Source: Candidatus Methylomirabilota bacterium (GTDB taxonomy: Bacteria; Methylomirabilota; Methylomirabilia; Rokubacteriales; CSP1-6). Taken from it: 64,000 nt of DNA. The translations under genes were made by a program, and so were the position numbers. Positions 55,334-62,070 of the stretch are shown piece by piece. A model generated the notes under the pieces. That model worked only from the letters and a program-made list of their open reading frames with translations, made no database searches and had not been told where the DNA came from. The DNA is taken from contig DASTYT010000052.1 in NCBI GenBank assembly GCA_035764725.1, positions 1 to 64,000 of the forward strand, read 5' to 3'. The number at the start of each line of letters is the position of its first letter. Position 1 is the stretch's first letter.

Positions 55334-56509
55334 TCAATGTCCGCCTCCGGCTGGTCCGTGTCCCTTCACCACCTCGGCGGCGCGCGCGGCCGGCGGCGTG
55401 TTGCGGCTGCGCCCGATCCGGATCTGTCCGTCGATCAATACCATGGAGATGCCGAAGAGGTCGCCGGCCCGCAGCGCCTCGAGCGCGGTGCGGCCAACCG
55501 AGCCAACCGGCGCATCCACGATGCAGCAGTCCGCCTCGCGGCCGGGGGCGATCGTTCCGACAGGGAGCCGGTACACCCGCGCGGTGTTTCCCGTGGCCAT
55601 GGCGATGGCGGTCTCCGGGGCGACGCCGCCCAGGGAGACGAGGTGGGCGAGCACGCGCAGGATGCCGAGCGGCACCACGCCGGTGCCCGAGGGCGCGTCG
55701 TTGCCGAGGATCACCCGGCCGAGGGCCCGCGCGTCGGTGGCGCGCGCGAGGGTGTGCAGGGCGGTCTTGCCGTTGCCGCAGTGGACGATCTCGAGCGCCA
55801 TGCTGGTGGCCATCAGTGAGTCGATCTCGCGCTCGCTCATCGACGTGGTCCCGCCATTGATGTGGCCGACGACGTGAGGATCGGCTTCGAGCACCACCTC
55901 GGCGCTGATGGGGTTGGAGCCGGCGATGGAGGGCCCGCCGGTGTGAATGGTGACGGTCATCCCGTGCTGCTTGGCCCAGCGCACCATGGGCGCCGCGTCC
56001 TTGCCCGTCTTGACCGAGCCGAGCCCAATCTCGCCCACGAGCTTCACGCCGGCCTTGGCCATCTCGGCGAAGTCCGCCTCGACCATGCCGAGCTCCAGGA
56101 TGGGCGCCCCACCGTGCACTTTCACCCCGGCGGGGCGCAGGTTGGCGTAGGCCTTGGCGGCCACGATGGCGAGCGCCTTCAAGCCGACGATGTCCTTGGG
56201 CCTCCCGGGCAGATGCACCTCCCCGGCGGAGATCATGGTCGTGAGCCCGCCGTTGAGCCCCGACTCGATGAAGTCCATCGTGCGCTGCCGGGGCGTGAAG
56301 TCGCCGAACACCGGATGGCAGTGCGAGTCGATGAGACCGGGGATGAGCGTCGATCCATGGGCATCGATCACCGTGTCGGCGTCACCGTCGAGTGCGCGCC
56401 CGATCGCGACGAACTTGCCGTCCTCGATCACGACCGAGTCGCCGTCGAGGAGCGGCCGCTCGATGTCGCCCGACACGATCTGCCCGATGCCCTTGATGAG
56501 GGTGCGCAT
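55334..56509 (-). CDS. Enamidase-like amidohydrolase
   Basis: A 391-residue metal-dependent hydrolase from ATG 56509. The start TLIKGIGQIVSGDIERPLLD, then STLIPGLIDSHCHPVFGDFT, PRQRTMDFIESGLNGGLTTM, ISAGEVHLPGRPKDIVGLKA, RPAGVKVHGGAPILELG, GNDAPSGTGVVPLGILR and the tail SRNTPPAARAAEVV closely follow, from memory, the enamidase of Eubacterium barkeri nicotinate fermentation, which hydrolyses 6-oxo-tetrahydronicotinate to 2-formylglutarate. Metal ligands (HCH, HINGG, GND) are present. The exact substrate here is inferred from family only. Confidence 0.82.
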   Translation of the reverse strand: MRTLIKGIGQIVSGDIERPLLDGDSVVIEDGKFVAIGRALDGDADTVIDAHGSTLIPGLIDSHCHPVFGDFTPRQRTMDFIESGLNGGLTTMISAGEVHLPGRPKDIVGLKALAIVAAKAYANLRPAGVKVHGGAPILELGMVEADFAEMAKAGVKLVGEIGLGSVKTGKDAAPMVRWAKQHGMTVTIHTGGPSIAGSNPISAEVVLEADPHVVGHINGGTTSMSEREIDSLMATSMALEIVHCGNGKTALHTLARATDARALGRVILGNDAPSGTGVVPLGILRVLAHLVSLGGVAPETAIAMATGNTARVYRLPVGTIAPGREADCCIVDAPVGSVGRTALEALRAGDLFGISMVLIDGQIRIGRSRNTPPAARAAEVVKGHGPAGGGH

Positions 56510-56520
56510 GACGGATGCTC

Positions 56521-57210
56521 CTAGACCGACAGGTAGGCGCGGCGCGCGGCCTCGTCGGCCATGAGGCGCGCCATGGGACCTTCCCAGCGAATCTGCCCCT
56601 TCTCGATCACGTACGCGCGGTCGGCGAGCCGGGCGGCGAACCGGAGGTTCTGCTCGGAGAGCAGGATGGTGAGACCCTCGCGCTTGAGCGCGGCGATCTG
56701 TTCGCTCAGCGTCCGCACGACCACCGGTGCCAGGCCCTCCGACGGCTCGTCGAGCAGGACGATGCGCGGGTTGCCCATGAGGGTGCGGGCGACCGTGAGC
56801 ATCTGCTGCTCGCCGCCCGACAGGCTGCCCGCGCGGCGCCAAGCCAGCTCGGCGAGCTTGGGGAACAGCGTGGTCACGCGCCCGACCGTCCACACGCCGC
56901 CGCCCTTCGCGCCCACGCGCAGGTTCTCCTCCACGGTGAGCTCGGTGAAGATGCGCCGGTCCTCGGGCACCCAGCCGACGCCCAGCCGGCTGATCTCGTG
57001 CGTGGGGCGGCCGCGCAAGGCCAGGTCATTCAACCGGATCTCGCCACCCGTGACGTCGATGAGACCCATGATGGCCTTGAGGGTGCTCGACTTCCCCGCC
57101 CCGTTGCGACCGAGCAGGGACACCACCTCACCGGCCCCGGCGGTCAAGGTGACGCCGTGGAGCACCCGCGAGGGGCCGTACGCGGCGTGCACCTGGGTGA
57201 GCTCCAGCAC
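56521..57210 (-). CDS. livF: Branched-chain-type ABC transporter ATP-binding protein (LivF)
   Basis: A 229-residue ATPase starting at GTG 57210, which overlaps the DUF169 stop (TAGTG). Walker A LLGRNGAGKSSTLKAIMGL, signature SLSGGEQQMLTVARTLMG and Walker B IVLLDEPSEGLAPVVV are intact. One of the two nucleotide-binding subunits of the Liv-type importer encoded in this operon. Normal length for LivF. Confidence 0.93.
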   Translation of the reverse strand: MLELTQVHAAYGPSRVLHGVTLTAGAGEVVSLLGRNGAGKSSTLKAIMGLIDVTGGEIRLNDLALRGRPTHEISRLGVGWVPEDRRIFTELTVEENLRVGAKGGGVWTVGRVTTLFPKLAELAWRRAGSLSGGEQQMLTVARTLMGNPRIVLLDEPSEGLAPVVVRTLSEQIAALKREGLTILLSEQNLRFAARLADRAYVIEKGQIRWEGPMARLMADEAARRAYLSV

Positions 57211-57998
57211 TACGTCTTGTCCTTGTCCGCGTAGCTCACGGCGAGTCCAGCCGCCGCGTCGCTCTGGATCCCATAGGGCGGGATGGGATAGCGGAGGCCG
57301 TTCTTCGACAGCGCCGCCAGCCCCTCGATCACCTTGGGCAGGAAGCGCGGCGGGATGGCCATGAGCAGCTCGTCGTCGGCCACGCCGCCGTAACGCCGCT
57401 CGGCGTAGCACGGGATCGTCAGCGCGGGCTCGCCGGTCTTGAGCGCCTTGCCCCACGAGTCGGCGCACGCCGACTCGCCCACCGACGTGAACGACATCTT
57501 CTTGTAGCCCGTCCACTGGAGCCCGTTGATGAAGAAGATCATCTGCCCCGGCGTTCCGTAGATCAGGCAGATGTCCGGCGGATTGAGCCGTCCCGAGGTG
57601 AGCGGCGCCACCGCCATCGCGCGGTAGCGGCCGTAGGGCACGCAGTCCATGGCCTGCTGGTGCAGGCTCGCGTCGTCTTGCGTTTTGAACCACACGCCCG
57701 CCATGCGCCTGCCCGACAGCCACTCGTCGTCCTGGGGCGAGAGCCCGATCACCGCGCCGCACTGCGCGCCGACCAGGTCGGCCATCGTGATCCCCACCGT
57801 GAAGCCGAGCTGCCGCGCCTGGGCCACGATCTGATCGGTGGTGTGCTTCACGCGCGGCCGGCGGATCTTCGGGATCGCCTCCATCTCGTCGACGGTCTCG
57901 AAGAGCTTCATCCCGATGGGGATGGAGCGGAGGCGTAGGTGCTGGTTCAGCCCGCCCACGATGGCGTCCCAGTCGTAGCTCGTCGTCGTCTCGCTCAT
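57210..57998 (-). CDS. DUF169 domain-containing protein
   Basis: A 262-residue protein with RSIPIGMKLFETVDEMEAIP, IPKIRRPRVKHTTDQIVAQA, GAVIGLSPQDDEWLSGRR, PPDICLIYGTPGQMIFFING and ACADSWGKALKTGEPALTIP, typical of DUF169. Its function is not established. Placed between livG and livF and joined to livF by a one-base overlap, so it is likely linked to the same substrate. It contains several conserved Cys residues (for example in MDCVPYGR and ESACADS). Confidence 0.85.
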   Translation of the reverse strand: MSETTTSYDWDAIVGGLNQHLRLRSIPIGMKLFETVDEMEAIPKIRRPRVKHTTDQIVAQARQLGFTVGITMADLVGAQCGAVIGLSPQDDEWLSGRRMAGVWFKTQDDASLHQQAMDCVPYGRYRAMAVAPLTSGRLNPPDICLIYGTPGQMIFFINGLQWTGYKKMSFTSVGESACADSWGKALKTGEPALTIPCYAERRYGGVADDELLMAIPPRFLPKVIEGLAALSKNGLRYPIPPYGIQSDAAAGLAVSYADKDKT

Positions 57999-58019
57999 GT
58001 CGATCTCCTTTCTATCCGC

Positions 58020-58778
58020 TCAGCTTTCGCCGAGATACACGCGCTGCACGTCCCGGTCGGCGCGGACTTCCGCGGGCTTGCCCTCCGCGATCAACCGCCC
58101 CTGGTGCAGGACCATGATGCGGTCGGCCACCGCGAACACGACGTCCATGTCGTGCTCCGTGAAGAGTACGGTGAGACCGCGCTTTCGCGCCAGCCGCTCG
58201 ACGAGGGCCATGAGGGCGCCCCGCTCGGCGGGCGCCATGCCCGCGGTGGGCTCGTCGAGGAGCAGCAGCTCGGGGTCGTTCGCCAGGGCCACCGCCAGCT
58301 CGAGCCGCTTGAGATCACCGTAGGCCAGCACGGCGGCCGGCCGCGCGGCCTGCTCCTCGAGCCCCACCTGGGCGAGCCGCGCGCGCGCCTGGTCCACCTC
58401 GAGGCGCGCGGCCGAGGCCAAGAGCGCGTAGGTGCGCCGGCGATGGGAGAGCCGCGCGACCTGGACGTTTTCGAGCGCGGTCAGGGAGCTGAAGGCGGCG
58501 GTGATCTGGAACGTGCGGCTGACGCCCCGGCGCCAGACCTCGTAGGGCGCCAGCCCCGAGAGGCGCTGCCCCTTGAACCGCACCTCGCCGCCATCGGGGA
58601 CGAGCTGACCAGCCAGCATGTTGAAGCACGTCGTCTTCCCTGCCCCGTTCGGCCCGATGAGCGCGCGTATCTCGCCCCGGGGCAGCGCCAGGTTGACGCC
58701 GTCCACCGCGATGACGCCCCCGAAGCGCTTGGTGAGGCCGAGGGTCTCCAACACGGGTTGAGTGGATTGGAGGGTCAT
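58020..58778 (-). CDS. livG: Branched-chain-type ABC transporter ATP-binding protein (LivG)
   Basis: A 252-residue ATPase from ATG 58778 (ATGA overlap with the fused permease gene). ALIGPNGAGKTTCFNMLAGQ (Walker A), VSRTFQITAAFSSLTALENV, VLAYGDLKRLELAVALANDP (signature-like L-A-Y-G-D), LLLLDEPTAGMAPAE and GLTVLFTEHDMDVVFAVADR mark it as LivG. Intact. Confidence 0.93.
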   Translation of the reverse strand: MTLQSTQPVLETLGLTKRFGGVIAVDGVNLALPRGEIRALIGPNGAGKTTCFNMLAGQLVPDGGEVRFKGQRLSGLAPYEVWRRGVSRTFQITAAFSSLTALENVQVARLSHRRRTYALLASAARLEVDQARARLAQVGLEEQAARPAAVLAYGDLKRLELAVALANDPELLLLDEPTAGMAPAERGALMALVERLARKRGLTVLFTEHDMDVVFAVADRIMVLHQGRLIAEGKPAEVRADRDVQRVYLGES

Positions 58779-60682
58779 GTGGTCGACACGTGGCGGGAAT
58801 CCGCGTTCGAAGCGGTGGGGGGGTCTGGGGGAGGAGCGACGCTCGCTCCCCCCCAGCCCAAAAACCTGAAATCGAGGATACCCACCAATCCGCGAGGAAA
58901 TATCAGGACGAGGGCGATCAGGATCAGGCCGAGCACGGCTTGCCAGTACTCGGTGTAGCGCGTGATGACGGTGTCGAGCAGCTTGTAGACCACGGCGCCG
59001 AGCGGCGGTCCCACCGGGGAGCCGACGCCGCCGAGCAGCACCATGACCAGCGGCTGCACCGACATGGGCGCGTCCACGTAGTTCGGGAACACGCTGCCCT
59101 TGAGGTACACGAAGATCGCGCCGCCCAGCCCGGCCACCAGCGCGGCCACCACGAACGCCACGTGCTGGTGCGCGCGAATGTTGAGCCCCACCGCCTCCGC
59201 GCGCCGCGGATGGTCGCGCGCCGCGCGCAGGGCGAGCCCGAACGGCGACCCGGCCAGGCGCAGGAGCAGGGCCAGCGCGAGGGCGGTGGCGACGAGCGCC
59301 ACGAAGTAGTAGCGCAGCGGCGAGGCGAGCCAGGGCGACGGCCACACACTGAGGAGCCCGTTGTCGCCGCCGGTGACCTCGTCCCACTGATGCACGATCG
59401 CGTAGACGATCTGAGCGAAGGCCAGCGTGAGCATGGCGAAGTAGATGCTCGTCAGCCGCACGCAGAAGTAGCCGAACACCACGCCACCTAGCGCAGCGAG
59501 CAGCGGCGCGCCGAGGAACGCCAGGGGCATGGGGAGCCCCGCCTGTTTCATGAGGATGGCGGCGCCGTAGGCGCCGAGGCCGAAGTAGGCGGCGTGGCCG
59601 AACGACACGAGCCCACCCCCGCCCATCAGCAAATACAGGCTCGAGGCAAAGAGCGTGAAGGCGAGCATCTCGACGAGCAGCCACACGTGAAAGGTCGGCA
59701 GGAACGGCGGGACGGCGATCAGCAGCAGCGCGCCCGCGGCCAGCCACCCGCGGTGCAGGCGTGGGCGGCGCGGCGCGGCGTCACCGGCTGCGCCTGCCGG
59801 CCGCAGCGCCGCCTCCGGCCGGCCGAGCAGGCCCCATGGACGCACGATCAGCACCACCGCCATCACCACGAAGATCAGCACGATGGAGACGCGCGGCAGC
59901 AGCAGGATTCCGTAGGCGCCCAGGACGCCGATCAAGATCGAGGCGAGGAGAGCGCCCCACACCGATCCCATGCCCCCGATCACCACCACCACGAACGCCT
60001 CCACGATGACGGTGGTGTCCATCACCGTCGTAATCGCCACGCGCGGCACCTGGAGGGCGCCGGCGAGCCCGGCGAGGAAGCTCCCGAGGACGAAGACGCC
60101 CGTGAAGAGCCGCGACTGGTCGACGCCGAGGGCAGCCACCATCTCGCGGTCCTGGGTCGCGGCGCGGATCAGGATGCCCATGCGCGTGCGGTAGAAGAGG
60201 GCCCAGAGCCCCAGCGCCACCAGCGGACCGAACACGATCATGGCGAGGTCGTAGGTGGGGAACAGCTGGCCGGCCAGGCGTACCGACCCCGCGAGCCCCG
60301 GTGCGCTGGGCCCGGTCTTGTTGTCGGCGCCCCAGAGGTATTTCACCCCGTCGGCGACCACCAGCACGAGGGCGAACGTGAGGAGGAGCTGATAGAGCTC
60401 AGGCGCCCGGTACACCCGGCGGAGGAGACCGATCTCCACTAGGCCGCCGAAGACGGCCACGAGCAGCGCGGCGAGCAGGGCCGCGACGTAGAACGACGCG
60501 CCGCCCAGCGGGAGCGCGTGCACGAGGGTGAATGTGAGGTACGCCGCGAGCATGTAGAAGGAGCCGTGGGCGAAGTTGACGACGCGGGTGACGCCGAAGA
60601 TGAGCGTCAGGCCGGACGCGACGAGGAACAGGAACATGGCGTTGGCCAGCCCGCTGAGGAGCTGGATGAAGAGGAAGGACAT
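58775..60682 (-). CDS. livHM: Fused branched-chain-type ABC permease LivH-LivM
   Basis: A 635-residue inner-membrane protein that joins two subunits usually made separately. Residues 1-290 are LivH-like (LIFGVTRVVNFAHGSFYMLA, AATQDREMVAALGVDQSRLF, VVIGGMGSVWGALLASILIG). After a linker (about 290-315) comes the LivM part (LYLLMGGGGLVSFGHAAYFG, LAFAQIVYAIVHQWDEVTGG, RAARDHPRRAEAVGLNIRAH, MVLLGGVGSPVGPPLGAVVY). The C-terminal tail GWGGASVAPPPDPP is encoded by a strong hairpin sequence. The fusion would give a single-chain permease. Confidence 0.92.
   Translation of the reverse strand: MSFLFIQLLSGLANAMFLFLVASGLTLIFGVTRVVNFAHGSFYMLAAYLTFTLVHALPLGGASFYVAALLAALLVAVFGGLVEIGLLRRVYRAPELYQLLLTFALVLVVADGVKYLWGADNKTGPSAPGLAGSVRLAGQLFPTYDLAMIVFGPLVALGLWALFYRTRMGILIRAATQDREMVAALGVDQSRLFTGVFVLGSFLAGLAGALQVPRVAITTVMDTTVIVEAFVVVVIGGMGSVWGALLASILIGVLGAYGILLLPRVSIVLIFVVMAVVLIVRPWGLLGRPEAALRPAGAAGDAAPRRPRLHRGWLAAGALLLIAVPPFLPTFHVWLLVEMLAFTLFASSLYLLMGGGGLVSFGHAAYFGLGAYGAAILMKQAGLPMPLAFLGAPLLAALGGVVFGYFCVRLTSIYFAMLTLAFAQIVYAIVHQWDEVTGGDNGLLSVWPSPWLASPLRYYFVALVATALALALLLRLAGSPFGLALRAARDHPRRAEAVGLNIRAHQHVAFVVAALVAGLGGAIFVYLKGSVFPNYVDAPMSVQPLVMVLLGGVGSPVGPPLGAVVYKLLDTVITRYTEYWQAVLGLILIALVLIFPRGLVGILDFRFLGWGGASVAPPPDPPTASNADSRHVSTT
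58825..58856 (-). other. GC-rich hairpin within the 3' end of livHM
   Basis: On the minus-strand transcript CTGGGGGGGAGCGA pairs with the following TCGCTCCTCCCCCAG: about 14 pairs with one bulge and a GCG loop. It lies about 50 bases before the livHM stop and the livG start. It could moderate ribosome passage or mRNA decay, or be a palindromic repeat absorbed into the gene. Confidence 0.5.
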
Positions 60683-60744
60683 GCGACGCTCCCCTCAGCC
60701 CACCCTCGTCCCCGGTTGGGAGAGGGTGAAACGAGGCGAGGCGA

Positions 60745-61962
60745 CTACTGACCCGAGCGTAGCTTCTTGACCTCGTCGTCCGACGGCAGCACCTTGTCGC
60801 CGGGGATGTACTCGTGGCCCACCATCACGCCCACGCCGCGCTTGGGGTCGATCTTGGTCGTGCCGACCCAGGCGCCCATGGTGGACTGCCCGTCGGAGGC
60901 GCGGAACGTGATGGGCCCCACCGGCGTCTCGACCTTGAGGCCCTTGAAGGTGGTCACGAGCTTGTCGGTGTCGGTGCCGCCCGCTTTGCGAATCGCCTCG
61001 AAGATCGAGAGGTAGGTCACGTAGCCGACCAGGGCGCCCAGCGTGGGCGCCTTCTCGGGGGCGCGCTTCTGGTAGCGCGCGACGAAGTCCTTGTGCGCGG
61101 GCGCCGCGATGTCGTACCAGGGATAACCGGTGACGAGCATCCCCTCGGGCGCCTCGGTGCCGAGCGGATCGATGTATTCGGGCTCGCCGAGGAGGATCCC
61201 CACCACGTACATTTTCTGGAACAGCCCCCGCTTCTGGGCTTCGCGCACGAACGCCAGCCAGTCCGAGCCGAACAGCGAGACGTAGAGCGCATCCGGATTC
61301 TGGTTGAGGATGGCGGTGACCATCGGTCCGGGCTCGATCTTTCCGAGGGTCGGCCAGTGCTCGCCGACGATCTGGACGTCAGGCTTGAGCTCCTTCAGCC
61401 GGTCGCGGAAGGTCTCCCACGCGCGCTTGCCGTACTCGTAGTTGGGCCCGATGGTGGCCCACTTCACGTACTTCATCCGGCCCGCCTTGTCGGCGAGCAT
61501 CCGGCCCTGCTCATAGGTGTTGGGTCGCACCCGCACCACGTGGTCGTGCCCCTTGGCCCAGGTGAGGGCTTCGGTGAGCGCCTCCGCCACCACGAACATG
61601 GTCTTGTTCTGCTTGGCCCAGTCGGACACCGCGAGCCCGACGTTGGAGAGGAATGTGCCCGCGATGAGCGCGACCTTCTCGGAGGCCACGAGCTCCTGCG
61701 CGTGCTTCACCGCCTCCGCGGGCTGGCCTTTGTCGTCCCGGAACAGTACTTCGACCTTTCGCCCGTTGATCCCGCCCTTGGCGCTGATCTCCTCGACCGC
61801 CATCTCCACCCCGATCTTGTAGGGGCCCGTGAACGGCGCGCCGATGCCGCTGAACGAGTTGATGTCGCCGATGCGAATGGGCGCTTGGGCGTGGGCGGGA
61901 GCAACGAGGGCGCCGAGGACGAGCGGCACCACGGTCAGCCATGCCAGGAAGCGGGAGATCAT
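60745..61962 (-). CDS. livK: Branched-chain amino acid-type ABC transporter substrate-binding protein
   Basis: A 405-residue periplasmic receptor. The signal peptide MISRFLAWLTVVPLVLGALV ends near AHAQA. Then IRIGDINSFSGIGAPFTGPY, KIGVEMAVEEISAKGGINGR, LIAGTFLSNVGLAVSDWAKQ, ATIGPNYEYGKRAWETFRD and LGALVGYVTYLSIFEAIRKA. It belongs to the Leu/Ile/Val receptor superfamily, which also binds amides and aromatic acids. First gene of the operon, with a sigma70-like promoter and a GAGGAGGAGG ribosome site upstream. Confidence 0.93.
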   Translation of the reverse strand: MISRFLAWLTVVPLVLGALVAPAHAQAPIRIGDINSFSGIGAPFTGPYKIGVEMAVEEISAKGGINGRKVEVLFRDDKGQPAEAVKHAQELVASEKVALIAGTFLSNVGLAVSDWAKQNKTMFVVAEALTEALTWAKGHDHVVRVRPNTYEQGRMLADKAGRMKYVKWATIGPNYEYGKRAWETFRDRLKELKPDVQIVGEHWPTLGKIEPGPMVTAILNQNPDALYVSLFGSDWLAFVREAQKRGLFQKMYVVGILLGEPEYIDPLGTEAPEGMLVTGYPWYDIAAPAHKDFVARYQKRAPEKAPTLGALVGYVTYLSIFEAIRKAGGTDTDKLVTTFKGLKVETPVGPITFRASDGQSTMGAWVGTTKIDPKRGVGVMVGHEYIPGDKVLPSDDEVKKLRSGQ

Positions 61963-62006
61963 GCGTGAACCTCCTCCTCGTGAGGGGGGCGTGGGAATCG
62001 AGCATC

Positions 62007-62036
62007 TGAGTAGCGCATCCCGAGGGAGCCTGTCAA
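62007..62036 (-). promoter_or_regulatory. Sigma70-like promoter of the liv/catabolic operon
   Basis: On the minus strand TTGACA (62031-62036) is followed after 18 bases by TACTCA (62007-62012), 44 bases upstream of livK. A GC-rich palindrome (62043-62064) just upstream may terminate the preceding GAF-protein transcript. Confidence 0.65.
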
Positions 62037-62070
62037 GACGACCGCGCCCGCCGGGCGGCGCGGCGGACGA

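Noticed and set aside
60690..60735. GGGAGAGGG-type palindrome between livK and livHM as a terminator
   Set aside because: The stem is short, has no U-tract and lies inside a continuous operon; it resembles a common GC-rich intergenic motif.
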